A stretch of 64,000 nt of DNA from Hemileia vastatrix (taxonomy: Eukaryota; Basidiomycota; Pucciniomycetes; Pucciniales; Zaghouaniaceae), in assembly GCA_030280995.1 (NCBI GenBank), contig JASXTE010000007.1, positions 12,119,001 through 12,183,000 on the forward strand. Reading direction: 5' to 3'. The translations under genes were made by a program, and so were the position numbers. Shown here piece after piece: positions 45,405 to 57,795 of the stretch (positions are counted from its first letter, which is position 1; the number at the start of each line of letters is the position of its first letter). The notes under the pieces were generated by a model. It searched no databases. It was not told where the DNA came from and saw nothing but the letters and a program-made list of their open reading frames with translations.

Positions 45405-46459
45405 TACTTTTGAATCGTAATTATGTGGCTTGCGTTTAGGGTATCTATCTCTCGTTGTTACACATAGTAAATTTCCCAATATTCAAATGATCGGCCTTCA
45501 ATCGCTATTCTTCCTCATCACTATCATCCTAGCCTTTCAAAATTAGCACAATTCAGGTTGTGGATCAGGGTTATGTGACCTAGTAGCATACGCATGTCAT
45601 AGTTATAAATGATTATATAATTAAATAAAATTATTCAGCCAAAAAGGAGGCTGTTAAAGAAACGATTGAATAGTTACAACATTGAAATCAATATATGTGC
45701 TTGAGGTGGTTGACGATTATTCCTTGTAGAATCATGAAGGGTAGATTAGCATAAAGAAATGATGCCGTTTGGGAGTTGGTTGGATAAGGTGAAGCCGTGC
45801 ACAATCTCACATCCACACGCACATCTGCACACTCGCTATATGCTTTTGGTCTCTAAATAGAATTAAGTATGAGTATTATTATTGTTATTTCTCAAGTTCC
45901 CGCCTAACTAAGGACATAAAAGATCAAGGATACAAAAGCTAAATACAAGATATATTGTGTAGATGTATATTGAGAAGGGGGAGACTTAAGAGTATGAAAA
46001 AGAATTATCAAAGGGTAAGGTTGGTTATAAAGGGGAATAACTTTCAAACTAGATTAATGAAATTATTTAGTTGCATGAATTATTTTTATGTTTTGGAAAA
46101 GTTGGACAGAGTATTCAAGATTGAGTTGGATATTGCATGAAGTCTATATACACAAGATTTAATACCCAGGTGGCTTCTGTTATTGTGTCTTTAGCCTACA
46201 ATTATCAATCACATTTTACTAGAGTTACAATAACCTATCTATAATTTGAAAGATTCTTTTATCTTGTCTTGTTATCTTATTGTTACATCTTGTATCACAG
46301 TGAGTCTACATAATCTTGAGAGTTACAGTGTTAGTCTAAGATTGTAGGATTCTTCTCTCAAGTTTGACACACACACACACACACTCTCTCTCTCTCTCTG
46401 TCTCAAAAACATCTAAATATCTACTACATCTAATATACCCTTACGCTTATCCTTCCAAG
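45405..46459. other. Intergenic region with (AC)n(CT)n before RPB11
   Basis: No gene recognised in about 1 kb. A (AC)n run at 46366-46384 passes into (CT)n up to about 46399, some 60 bp before the RPB11 start codon. A small open frame (45955-46140) shows no recognisable features. Confidence 0.5.
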
Positions 46460-47262
46460 ATGAACGCTCCAAACCGATATGAGTTATACACTCTAGCTGA
46501 TGGTGAACCAAAGTATGTCTTTTGCGTCTTTTTATTTTTTTTTTCTTTCCTTACTCATCATATTCACTTCAATATTGACTTTTGTGTTTTTTGTTTATTT
46601 ATTTATCCATTTTATTTTTTTCGTCTTTCGATCTTCTTCTTCTTCTTCTTTTTTTTTCTTCTTCTCCCTTCCCAATTTTTTATTACTGGATATTTCATTT
46701 TTCATTTCTTTTTTAAAATAGATTAACGATTGATGAGGATACTAAAATTCCTAATGCATGTACACTAACAGTTAATAAAGAAGACCACACTTTGGGTAAC
46801 ATGCTTAGAGCGTAAGTGATGGATGGATGTGAAAGTTATTATCTTATAATGTCTCGATCTTTGATTTTGAAAGATACCTCTTATATATATATATATTTTC
46901 TTATTCCTTCCCTTCCATATAGTCAATTGTTACATCTCCCATACGTCATTTTCGCTGGATATAAAGTTCCTCATCCACTCGAACCTCGATTAGAAATTAA
47001 AGTTCAAACCGATGGATCACATTCACCTATTGAAGCAGTCCAACAATCCGTTAATAGTCTCTTAGTCACTTTAGGAAAAATGAGAACTTGTTTACAAGCT
47101 GAATTCAGGTTTGCTAAAACGATGGGTATTAATAGTGGTTTTGGATATGAAGAGGATTCTGTTTTAAGTGGAGTGGGATCGGGTATGAATTTAGGTAGTA
47201 ATAGTATGATGGGGGGTGGTAGAGGAGAAACAAGTAGATATAATGGATTGGGAGATTATTAA
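46460..47262 (+). CDS. RPB11: DNA-directed RNA polymerase II subunit Rpb11
   Basis: Three exons: 46460-46512, 46722-46811 and 46923-47262; introns of 209 bp (GTATGT..AAATAG) and 111 bp (GTAAGT..ATATAG); 160 aa. It starts [19 protein letters not shown], followed by [20 protein letters not shown], then the family signature [32 protein letters not shown], and a C-terminal helix [20 protein letters not shown]. Rpb11 pairs with Rpb3 in the Pol II assembly platform, like the alpha subunit dimer of bacteria. The usual length is about 115-120 residues. Here a Gly/Ser/Met-rich tail of about 40 residues follows the helix without a stop, and it contains [10 protein letters not shown]. Confidence 0.95.
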
Positions 47263-47459
47263 TTTTTCAAATCTTACACAGAAAAGCATCACAAAACATC
47301 AAAGAGAAAGAAGGGAGGAGGGAGAGGGGGGACTTAAAACTTAATCTCCTCCTTCCCTGATGTTTTTGTGGTTTGGTATATACCTAAATGTGTATAATAA
47401 AAATAAATCAATTGTAACAGTAAAATCCTCTCCCGGAAGAGAGAGCGACAATCAATTTT

Positions 47460-47501
<42 letters not shown>

Positions 47502-48504
47502 ACGCCCATAAAACCACCTTTCTCCTCTCCAACAACATATGTTACTTTTCATATTCACTTAAAATCTTTTCACCAAAAAAAAAAGGATATAAATATAAAT
47601 ATATATATATATATATTACATATAATGGTTTGAAAACGATCCTTTCAATTTTTTTTTTTTTTTTTTACATGCAAGAACTTTTTATAAAACACCATCATAT
47701 ATCACTTACTTGTCTTACTCTCCAAACTATAACCATCATCTATCATCTATCATAATCTCATCAAAATCTTTATTTTTTTCTCCCCCTCACAACCCCCCCA
47801 CACATATATATGTATACATATATATATATATATAACTCAACTCAATTTAACTTAAATCATGAATGACTTCTTCTCATTTATAATATAATATAATATAATA
47901 TAATAAATAACATAAAAATAAATAAAAAATAAAATGTTCTTGGTTTCTCTCTTCTTCAACTAACTTTATAACTTTGGTTTTGTTGATTTACTTTAAATGT
48001 ATGAGATGAAACTTGCCACTTTTTTCATTTTTATTTTCATTAGGGGGTGTCAAACCATATACACCTGGTGGACTTCAGTCTCAAAAAACCATTCCAAGAC
48101 ACCATCATAAATGGCTTACTTGGGGTCAGACATGTCAAACATTAGGTCAAATACTTCATTAAATACTTCCTATTCTTGAACCATTTTTGCAACCACAATT
48201 CAGTCCACCAATACACACATCCCACCAATCCACTTCAAATCAGATCCACACACCCCCAACCCCATGTCACCCTGTTTCTTTTTTTCTTCATTTAGATTGC
48301 ACACTCAAATTTATATATTTGTCATCACTGGAAGTTTTTCATTTTCATTTCTTTAATCATCACCTTATCAAGCTCAAGTATTTATTCTCTCTTCTATTTC
48401 AGTGTGTTTTATCTCACCAAATCTTTTGTTAGGATTTCATTTTATTATCTATCAAATTTATCATGCACTAATATTTTCGTTTTCTCCCTAGTTTTAATTC
48501 TATT
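47263..48504. other. Intergenic region with microsatellites
   Basis: (CT)n at 47461-47498, (TA)n near 47600-47617 and 47810-47833, T runs near 47651, and (TATAA)n near 47881-47905. From 48044 TAGGGGGTGTCAAACC begins a stretch that resembles an LTR start after a purine tract, but no partner was found. No gene recognised. Confidence 0.45.
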
Positions 48505-50978
48505 ATGCCTTTCCAAAAAAACAGCAATCAAAATTACACCCAACTAACAAAGAGTGACCTTCAGATTGTAATCAGTTGGTTGCAAAAAAAAAAAAAAAAA
48601 TCAAACTATGATGCCTGTTTTGGCTGTGAAAAGTCTACATGTGTGGGACACCCACCTACCTCAAAAATCAGTGGGTATCAAAAAATGGCAATTGAACTAA
48701 AAAATATAACAAAAGGTAAAACGGACTTAATAAACCAAGCAAATTAGGGAGAGATTCACAACTTATCAAGAAAAATACAAGATGGAAAAAATGGCTTCTT
48801 CTTCTACTGGCTTTAGAGTATCAGAAGAAGATCACCAAAATGGTAATATCTCAGTTGCTGAAAAACTCAATTCAATGTGCCCACTCTATCAACAGATGGA
48901 CACTCTATTTGGTAAAAGAGTCAATGTAAATCCTCTACACACTGAGGATTCTCAACTAGTGGGTTCTGAAATTAAGTATGATTTAGACAATTCAATTGAT
49001 CCAGTACTCCATACACAAGATTGAGAGGATGCTCCCAAAAATTCTGATCCTGAGAAAAACAATTCTGTATGTGTGAGCTTGGATTACTTTTCTAAAAAAT
49101 TTTCCTTTACATTTCACTATATTTTTTTTATTTTTAAATATAATAACATCTATACCAATCATGAAACAGACTCAAGGTGGATCCATTCAAGATCTGTCAG
49201 CTTAGGTATCTCCAGGACTGAGTAATTCTTATGTTTAAAATAAGATAACCTTAATTACATTAAGAATATTACTTAAAAATAAGGTTAAAATACTTATATA
49301 TATGGTTATAATACATATATATACAATTATTACACTATTATATGACTTATAGTAGTTTAAATAGCTTATTCATAGCCTAATAATACCTATAAGGTGTTAA
49401 TGGAGTCATAATATACTTATCGTAAGTGATATTAAGTAATTATAGACATACAAAAGCTTATATGTATACATAAACCTCATATTCAGTGAGATATGTAGTT
49501 ATATTATGTATATTTAGTTCTATAAGTGGGTTTTAACCTCTTAATAGCCTATAAACTTTATTCTTCTGCTTATTTTAGGTCATATGGACTTATTCAGTGG
49601 ACTCACAATGCCTACACAAGCATATACACCTATTTCAGGTGCATATATCCAGTTTGGACAACTTAATCTGCTTCCTTGGATGGATTTTCACGGATTTATG
49701 GGTTGGGATATGATTACTGGGTCAATATGTATGCTTGGGGATATTATTGAGGGCTTAGACAGTTAATTTGGTTCCTTTATATGATTTGGATTTCATTATA
49801 TACTCTTTGGATGAGTTATTTTACCTGTTTCTTTATGGTATCCCCTTTTATCAGTTTATTCTATTTATGGTATGGGTCTGTGGTATCATTAATTGAGATG
49901 GAGGGTCCTTACTGGAGTTCTGGGTGTTGAAACTGCTTGAAGTGTACACCATGGGGAGGTGATGGGCCCTCAAAGTGGTGTAATTGCCAGGGATAGCAGT
50001 GACATCATCTGGATTGAAGGTCTGTGCACTCCAGTGGATTTTGGTATAAGTAAGGGAGGATTTTGATGGGTTATAGACATCACTTACTTACTACACTTCA
50101 AATAAACATTATTAAACAATTATTATCATGTACAAATATCTTATAAAGCACTTATAAATTGATATTATCTTTATATAAGCTCTAACTATATTTATTATTC
50201 TATTTTCCACCACTAGCACACATAAAATCCAAGTATTGTGAGTTTATATTGAGAATAACTATTTTATTAGTCTTCCCCTGAGGTTTAATCACTAAATCAT
50301 TTAAAAATAAGTAGTAGGACCATTAATATTTAATATTAATTCATATTTAGATACTAGCATATACTGACAAGATCCTTTTAATGAAAATTTTGATGTGGAA
50401 AGCTGTGTAGAAGTTGAACCCATGAAAAAACCAAACAAGCTTAAGAGAAGAGCTTCAACATCTTTTACAAGCCATTAATCTGGTTAAACATGTGTCTTAT
50501 CTTCTTATAATGAAATTGTGGAAAATGTGAAGAAAGTAAGGCTTTTGATTTGTTTAATTTCTATATAATGGTTTTTTGACTTTTCCTTGGCTTTTAAGTA
50601 AAGCTTGTTGCAGCAAAAAAACAAGCCCATATAGGAATTATGAAAATGAAGCTCAAGAGAAGTCTTAAAACCAAGATTATGGCCTGCTTAATAAAACAGT
50701 TCTTTAACTTACTCAAAAAGGATGAAGATTGTTTGAAAATTGAGAAAGATTGTTTAAATATGGAGATGGAGAATTAAAAGTTTCAAAGGGAAGAAAATCA
50801 GAATTTCCAAAATCAACAGCTCCAATTGGAAAAAGACAAATCACAGTTCCAACATTACAGATTGAATCAAAAGAAAAAAAGTGAAGGAAAAACTGGCAGA
50901 CAAATATTTTTGTTAGCATATCTGAATGTGGGAAAATTCATAACTGAAGTAAAACAGTTGCTTGATTTATTGGATTAA
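48505..50978 (+). pseudogene. Rust-family gene copy 1 (KSTxVGxP / MCPxxxxMD protein), split by a solo LTR
   Basis: Decayed gene whose parts fit a lineage-expanded family I recall from rust fungi (from memory, not searched). Part 1 (48505-48747): SNYDACFGCEKSTCVGHPPT and SKISGYQKMAIELKN. Part 2 (48750-49024) in another frame: ERFTTYQEKYKMEKMASSST, GFRVSEEDHQ, SVAEKLNSMCPLYQQMDTLF. An intron-like gap follows (about 49068-49172, ends AACAG), then TQGGSIQ. A solo LTR (49195-50369) cuts the gene here. Beyond it are a Lys-rich stretch and a coiled coil (AAKKQAHIGIMKMKLK, FQREENQNFQNQQLQLEKD) ending NVGKFITEVKQLLDLLD-stop. Function of the family is unknown; related genes may be hosts for, or derived from, mobile elements. 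A similar decayed copy lies at 58479. Confidence 0.65.
49195..50369 (+). mobile_element. Solo LTR, related to LTR A
   Basis: 1175 bp beginning TGTCAGCTTAGGTATCTCCAG (LTR A begins TGTCAGCCTGAATGTTCTCAG) and ending ATACTGACA. The 5-bp duplication AGATC flanks it (49190-49194 and 50370-50374), so it is a real insertion reduced to one LTR by recombination. The 61-codon open frame inside (49584-49766) is not considered a gene. Confidence 0.9.
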
Positions 50979-51334
50979 CTTTATTTAATTTATTTTTGGT
51001 GAAAATTTCTTATATGATGACTTTTAAAAGGTCTTGAAGAAGGATTTTTTTTGACAAAAATTTGAAAAACTCATACTGTTTGTCAAAGTGTTGAATAATT
51101 CAATCTTTTTATCTTGTAATTCCATTTTTCTTTAGTGGTGGAAATTCAATACATATCACCAGAAAAAAAAAGGGCAGCTTATAGCAGGTGCCAATCCCTA
51201 TCTTTGAATTAACTCAATTTTTGCTCAGCTGTAATTCTTCTGGAAAGACTGTGCACTGAAAAATGAGCACACTAGCTTGCGCAAAATCAAATCAAATTAA
51301 CTCTAAAATCAATACTGAATATAGGGATAGGCAT
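50979..51334. other. 3' flank of the rust-family pseudogene, no gene
   Basis: AT-rich sequence. CCAATCCCTATCTTTGA at 51190 and an inverted partner TATAGGGATAGG at 51320 form a loose inverted pair just before the LTR fragment. Nothing else seen. Confidence 0.4.
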
Positions 51335-52119
51335 TGTCAGGCTGAGGTCAAGTAAAAAGACATGAACTAGCTTGAATGGTCAGTTGTCTAGAAGATTTTA
51401 ATGGTCCTATATAAATACTGTAGTACAAATCCAATAAGTATTAAAATATAACTCAATATAAGGGTCTCAGTAATTCTAATCTCACTAATTATATATGGCT
51501 TAAAATCTTTATAGTTGGTAGAAAAATAGATTTAATAAATTCAGATACTATTCAAAGAATTTATAAGTACTATTGATATGTATTGTAATTGTATTGGTTA
51601 TATGTTTAAATTGTAATGATAAAAAATGTAGAAAACAAGACCCAAAACCTCCTCCTTTTAAACACCTTGAGTTCCCCAATGAATCCTTGATTTACCAGTC
51701 CAATAAACAGTTAATGACGCCTCCATCCAACTAATAGACATGTCCATAAACATCCCTAGTGACCCATAAAATAATTAGAAAAGTAACTACTGCCAAAATC
51801 CTGGAATAATAGGGAAAATCTATCAAAATTAAAGAATAAGTAAAAAAGAGAGTATATGCATATTATACATCAGTATAAAAGACTAAAGAGGGAAAAATAA
51901 GGTTAATAAGAGCTTAATGATAAGGGGTATTCACTGTAGAAATGATGGGGCTAATCCTGACATTATACTACGTGAAATTCCCATTCAAAAATGACCAAAA
52001 TTGACTGAGAAACCACTTAGAAACCCAAAAAGGGCATGCAATGTGGGGTAACTACATGCAGTCCTTGGCAGGTGCTAGCACGGGTAAATCCTTGACTAAT
52101 TTTAGGCGAATTTAAGCTG
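51335..52119 (-). mobile_element. LTR A-like fragment fused to element E
   Basis: On the minus strand this is the second half of an A-type LTR: GTCAAGGATTTACCCGTG, TTTCTCAGTCAAT, TTTTAAAAGGAGGAGG (TATA region), a CAATAC/AACCAATACAATTAC block, then the end ACCTCAGCCTGACA at 51335. The first half (about 700 bp) is missing. In its place the reverse transcriptase of element E is joined at 52118-52121, directly after the codons for YIDDI. Confidence 0.8.
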
Positions 52120-53848
52120 ATATCATCAATATACACCATGAGCCATCCCTCAATTATTTCCTGATGGAAAGTGTTATCCATGACTTTTTGAAAAACTGAA
52201 GGGGCATTTTTAGGGCCAAATGGCATTCTAACATACTTATATATTCCCATATGAGTAGCAATAAGCAAAAATTTTTGAGAATTTTTCTCAACTGGAACTT
52301 GATGATACCCTTTATTACCATCCATACAACTAATAAATTTTGCACCTTGCAAGGTAGCATGTATTGAATTAATTCTGGGTAAAGGATAAATATCATCAAC
52401 CGTATAAGTGTTTAATGCTCTGTAATCTCCACATAATCTAGCCTAATCTTTTTCATAAGAAATTAAGACTGGGGAGATGACACAATATTTGGGGGTGAAA
52501 TCCACTTTCTCAATGATATTCATTTTAAATAATGTGCCAATATTATCTTCAATATCCTTTCTTTTTGTTGGAGAATCAGGATGTGGTTTTTTCTTAAGAC
52601 TAGGAGGAATATCACTCAAGTTACAGGATAAGGTAATTATCTTTTCTTCCTGAACACTTCCTAAGACATGAGAACCATGAGCAAAAGCCATAGGGAAGGA
52701 GGTAATTGAGGCAATAATAGAATCCTTTTGTTCACTAGTTAAATGATCACCAAAAGAAGCAGTATTTATTTCATTTAATAAATCATCCATTTCAATTTTT
52801 GTTCTGCCTTTACACTGTATCAATGAGTTACAAGACTTTAACAGGTGCCCAGAAGGTTTTCTAGAGGAGGAAATTTTGAATTTTCTTTTGCCATTTAATC
52901 CCAAGGTGAAGCAATTATTTACTGGGTCCAATTTCACACCAAACATAGTCAAAATAAAATTACCCATAATAAACCAATTGCTTAAATTATCATTTTTCAT
53001 GACCACAAATTTACAAATAGCTCTGAAAAAACCACCATTATATTTGAAGAATACAGAGGTTTTGTATTTGCCAATAGGAATTAAGGTAGAACCATACCCT
53101 CTCCATTTTTCAGAAGTTATAGGTAATAATTTACTCAAATAATCCTTATCTACTGAATCTAAAGCTCTTTCAGACACTACACTTCCTCCAGCACCTGAGT
53201 CAAGAACTACATCAACATTTTTACCATTAATGATAACAGGTGCTTTCAAAGGGGATATGGCTATAGAATTGTTAGTAATATTATTAATTATTTCAGCATT
53301 TTCCACTGAAGATAAATCCAATACACATTCTTCAGATATATTATCTAAATAATGGACATCCTGTTCCAACATTAAAACATCTTTAACAGAGTCATTGTCA
53401 TAGGAGATATGACTTTCACAGTCACTAGAAGAATTATTGACATCAATTTCAGCCTCATCAGTGTCTTCATTTTGTTCAACAAGATGAATTTTCTTGTCAC
53501 AAACATGACCCTTTTGCCATGGTTTGTTACATTTATAACATAACAAGTATTTGTTGCATATTTTTTAGGTGCAACTGGGGCAGAGGGTTTACCAGATTTT
53601 TCTGGGGGCTTTGTAGAGGGTTTATTTTGATCATGATAAGATTTACCAATATAATTCTTTGGTTCATATCTATGGTTGAGTAGTACCTCATTACAGATGT
53701 TAATTAAAGAAGAGTGTTCCCTTACATGCTCAGTTCTAGCTACAATTAAATCTCTAAGAGAATTTGTCAATTTATACAAGATTTTATCCCTCCAAATATC
53801 ACAATCTATCTTTGGATCAACTGCTCTTAGGATTTTTGTTACTTTCAT
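52120..53848 (-). pseudogene. Element E gag end, protease and partial RT
   Basis: Block 53848-53372 is the gag C-terminal part (MKVTKILRAVDPK, SLRDLIVARTEH). A 5-bp duplication near 53540 shifts the frame within the knuckle; the other frame gives CYKCNKPWQKGHVCDKK. Block 53546-52443 carries an intact-looking protease site (VVLDSGAGGSVVSERAL) and the RT start. A TAG at 52443 replaces the Lys of KDKARLCGDYR. RT then continues (FISCMDGNKGYHQVP, MPFGPKNAPSVFQ) to VYIDDI, where the element breaks off. Confidence 0.85.
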
Positions 53849-53866
53849 AAGAAAAACAATGGGTTT

Positions 53867-55831
53867 TTAAACAGAGGAGGATACATATCTAGTATTCTCA
53901 TACAGTCTTTGCTGAGCCAACCTGAATTTTGAACCACCAAATTGATTCTCAATCAAGGATTTCCAATCATTCCATGTATAATGGTTGTTATCTAATAGAA
54001 AATATTCATACCACATCAAAGCTACATTGGAAAATAAAGAAATTAGCTTAGAAACAATTTCCTCATCAGGTAGTTTATAAGATCTCTTCAAATTATCAAT
54101 TCTTTGGATAAAGTGTTGCCAATCAGATGAAGAATCACCATCAAAGGTAGGATATTGGTCCAATTTAGGCCAATTTTTCTGACTACTGGGATGGTCCATT
54201 CTTTGGGGTGAATTATTTATCATTAATAATTCCTGAAGTTTAGCCAGGTGTTCAGAAATTTCATTATTTACAGAAACAGCTGGTACATGACCATCACAAG
54301 ATTTTTGGCTAGTAGCAAAAGATTTTACAGACTCATTGTCAGTTTTTTTAATGGCTGAAATTTGAGGAAGAAAAGAGGAACTCTGTTCAGTTTCTTTTCC
54401 TTTAATTTTATTCAGCTTATGGGCAGCATTCTCATTTATACCATAATTATTGATGGTTAAGGTTGAAAATTTTTCCTGCAGGTCAGACACATAGTTTCTT
54501 ATCCTTGGAATTTCAGACATCTGGTCATTTACTTTTGAAAGAGATAAAACATTTCTGTCCTCAGAAACTGTGTGTTTGGCACTCAGTGTATAGAAATAAT
54601 TTTTTAGCTTTTTAAACTCATTTTGTAGAGATTTAATTTCACTTTTTAATGAATAATTTTCCTCAATAAGGGGTTTTAATTCACTCAAGGACTTATGTAG
54701 ATTGATATTCCTATCTGAGATAGATCTATTGTCACTCCTTATTTGTTTTTGTTGGCTAAGAACAATATTCAAGGTTTCTTTAATTTTAAAATAAGTTGTA
54801 TCTTGTACAGAAGAACTTACTTTACAATGCAAGTGCAAATTATTTAATCTATCACTCTCATGTATTAACACACTTCTCAAATGTTTGTCTTTTACAACAT
54901 TAAAATCAAGGGTATCTTTCAATATTTCTTCAGAAGTTTTCTCAATTAAAGTATAGAATTCAGGGGAAACAGAATCATTCTTAATTGCAAGAGAAGGATT
55001 AATTAAAGAAGTAGAAGTCAAATGTAAAGGTTCATCAAATGATAATTTGCTAATTACATCATTGGGGCTACTCATTAAAGGAAGTTGTCTTTTTAAGGGT
55101 TTAACTGTTCTGTCACCAGGATTCACAATATTACCTGAAGAAGATTTGTTCTTATACATACCAACATGTTTATCAAACAAATTACTCACCATAGCAAGGG
55201 AGGAAACTTCCCCTGTGCCTTTTTTCTTCTGCCTCCCTGATAAGGATGGGGCTGAGGAGATGGATGGTAGGTTGGTGTCCTGGATGCGCCAGGGTGTTGA
55301 GCTGTTGGTTTCTGAACATTCTGTTGGTAATGGCTCATCAATTAATCCCATTTCCACTGCTCCACCTGCAGAGTGCTTTGATTTTTTGTGAAGGAGCTGG
55401 GTACCTGATTGGGCTGAGGTTGAGGCTGAGGCTGGGAGGCTGGAAAATGAGGAGGTTGAGCCTGTTTGGGATCTAATAACTCCTGCATCTGCTTCCAGAG
55501 TGTGTCTACCCTTGCCTTGTACTTCATGCTTTCTGCTTTCAGTTCTTTCATGTGACTGGACAGATTGTTTACTTGTTGGGTTAGAGGTATCTTTTTTATT
55601 TTTACTCCTTTGAGTGGATTGTCCTGATTTATTAGAGGTTTTACTTCTTTCAGAGGTTTTTGGTGAGGGGGGTTTGCCACTTCTCCTGCCATTTCCATGT
55701 CCTGAAGGTTTTTTGCCAGCTGAATAAATTTTGTAAGTTAATTTAGAAGAACCTACAGATTCAGTGTCAACATTCACTTCAATCTCATCCACATGTAAGT
55801 TATCCATGCTGTTAGCCAAACTACTGGACAT
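53867..55831 (-). pseudogene. Element E gag
   Basis: 654 codons without interruption from ATG 55831 (MSSSLANSMDNLHVDEIEVN) to a TAA at 53869-53867. Layout as in B: shared first exon, disordered Ser/Lys-rich part over the accessory ORF, coiled coil (FKIKETLNIVLSQQKQIRS), core NWPKLDQYPTFDGDSSSDW and NHYTWNDWKSLIENQFGGS. The terminal TAA is at the same codon as in element B (..SSSV-stop-KPIVFLM), before the gag core ends and before the knuckle. Confidence 0.85.
55131..55831 (-). pseudogene. Spliced accessory ORF of element E (overlaps gag)
   Basis: Inferred exons: 55831-55757 (25 codons, ends VDTES), 55701-55190 and from 55134. Intron 1 (55756-55702, 55 bp): GTAGGT, ATTAAC, CTTCAG. Intron 2 (55189-55135, 55 bp): GTGAGT..CTTCAG. 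The second frame reads DMEMAGEVANPP, LKGVKIKKIPLTQQVNNLSS, a coiled coil (HMKELKAESMKYKARVDTL), a Pro/Gln-rich linker, VEQWKWD, then a TAA (55344-55342) where B has Tyr. Behind it come LMSHYQQNVQK, HPYQGGRRKK and LLW-stop. One stop apart, it would be about 196 aa. Confidence 0.55.
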
Positions 55832-56521
55832 TTAAATTGTTAAAATAGAATCAAAATTATTTAATGCTTCAAATTGTTATTTCAAAATAAAATATAATTT
55901 ATTTAATTTTTAACAAAAAAAAATTAAATTTTTATCAAAAAATCAATTAATTGACAAAAAAATGTAATACAAATAAATGTAATTACAATTATTTATTAAG
56001 AATGAACAATAATCAAAATGGGACCAACCAACAAAGGTTTTATAATTCAACCACAATAATTAATACCAAAAAATTAATATAATGGTAATATTGTGACTAA
56101 GTACTGAGTACTATTATGGTCAACCAATAAACAAAAAATAATAATAAAATTAATTTAATAATTTATTAAAAATTAATTTTCTTCTAGGACTAAGAGTTTT
56201 ACTCTATTATGGTCAACTAGAAAAAAAAATTAAAAAAATAATGAACACTTACACTCAGTGAATCAGCAATTAAGCCACAAACACTGTTATTGCAGTAAAA
56301 ATATAATAATATGAGTGAGAGGTGCAAAGGTTAACTTACTATAGTGATTGTAAAATCACTTCAAAATATTATATGATTTAATTTAATATAAACCCAAATG
56401 ATTGAACCCAATTTCAAAACACGGTCTTAGCAAAATTTTACTTTTTGGTTGGGTGGTCCGTGTGCTATGTCATTCATTACAAGTATTGTAGTTGTTGTCG
56501 TTGTTTGGAAAGGCACCCAAT
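55832..56521 (-). other. Leader of element E
   Basis: Opens at 56521 (minus) with ATTGGGTGCCTTTCCAAAC, the conserved post-LTR motif. At about 56440-56408 (minus) TTTTGCTAAGACCGTGTTTTG matches the tRNA-antisense-like segment of element B. The rest is AT-rich untranslated leader. Confidence 0.55.
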
Positions 56522-57795
56522 TATCGGCTGGTTGTCTAGAAGAATGAAGAAAAAGAGGAGGAAAAGGATAAAAGGAATAGAGAAATGATAAAGGGATTTT
56601 GTAATAAATGATAGCTTAAGAAAGTAAGAGAGAAAATTAAATAAATACTACGACAATATTTGAGAAGTGACAAAACAGTGAGGTACAATTTAATATTTAA
56701 ATCTTGTAAGTCACATAGCAGTGCACAGTTCACAATTATAATTATTATTAGACTTATAGCAACCTTAGATAATTTATTTACTTTTAAACTTAGACTTATA
56801 ATGCTAATAAAAAATAAATAAACATAATATATTTAAATTTGTATTTGAGTTGAGTGTATAATAGGTGATGCAGCTACAGGGGATAATCCAAAGCCTTTTA
56901 TAGGCAAGGGACCCTCTGAAGCGTCACCATATATTAATTACAAAAAGGAATAACATGAAACTAGACATTAAAAAGAATAGAACTAAAACATGGAGACTGA
57001 GAGAAAAAACATGAGACATTCAACTAAACCCGTGAGTAAGTAACTAATTTTCCCACCATAATTTCCCAAAAACACTTAATTAAAATAATTAGTAACCAAG
57101 TAAGTTTGAAACATGAGAACAGTGAGTAAAATAATCCAAAACAGACATTATAGTGACATGTAATGGGATTAAGTAAAACAAATAGGATTATTTTCAAGCC
57201 AAAAATTCATGTGATCAATTCAATCCAGTTTAAAGCAATTTTAATTAATTTTTTTAACCATGTAATTAATTCAATAATTAGTTTAAATGAAACATATAAT
57301 TATTTTAATGATATTTGTAATTTAAAGTGGGGACTTTAATACTATGTTATTAAATAAGTGTTATAATTTATTTAATAATTTTTCTGAAACAATTAAGGGT
57401 CAAAAAAGCGCCCAATATTATTGTTTAATAATATATGAAAAGTTTTATTTAATATATAAATTTAATTAATTAATTTAATTATATTATAAGTCAATTTTAC
57501 ACATATAATTATAATATATGTTTTTAATTAATTAATTTTTAATTTTTAATTATTAAATACATAAAAATGCATCATTATTTGTAGAATATAAAATATATTA
57601 TTCTTAATTTAAATTTATCAATAATTTATATAACAATAAAATTCATTTAACACTTGTATTTAATAAGATACTTATATAATTTTATTATGCAATAAAATAT
57701 TAATTTATGTACATCAAATGCAATTCTTAAACCCTCTTTCAGGTCCAATAAATCAACATATCATTTACTGGGCTCCTGGTATAGCCTGGCTGACA
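56522..57795 (-). mobile_element. 5' LTR of chromovirus E
   Basis: On the minus strand TGTCAGCCAGGCTATACCAG (57795) to CTAGACAACCAGCCGATA (56522), about 1274 bp. It is similar to LTR B along its length but clearly diverged; the terminal CA has become TA. The TATA box TATAAAAG is at 56902-56895. Confidence 0.8.
56895..56902 (-). promoter_or_regulatory. TATA box of LTR E
   Basis: TATAAAAG on the minus strand in TTGCCTATAAAAGGC. Confidence 0.5.

Larger units (their letters stand above)
52120..57795 (-). mobile_element. Chromovirus E, truncated
   Basis: Minus-strand element of the same subfamily as B: 5' LTR 56522-57795, leader, gag from 55831, protease, and RT up to the catalytic YIDD. RNase H, integrase and 3' LTR are missing; an LTR A-like fragment abuts the breakpoint. 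No target duplication can be tested. Confidence 0.85.
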
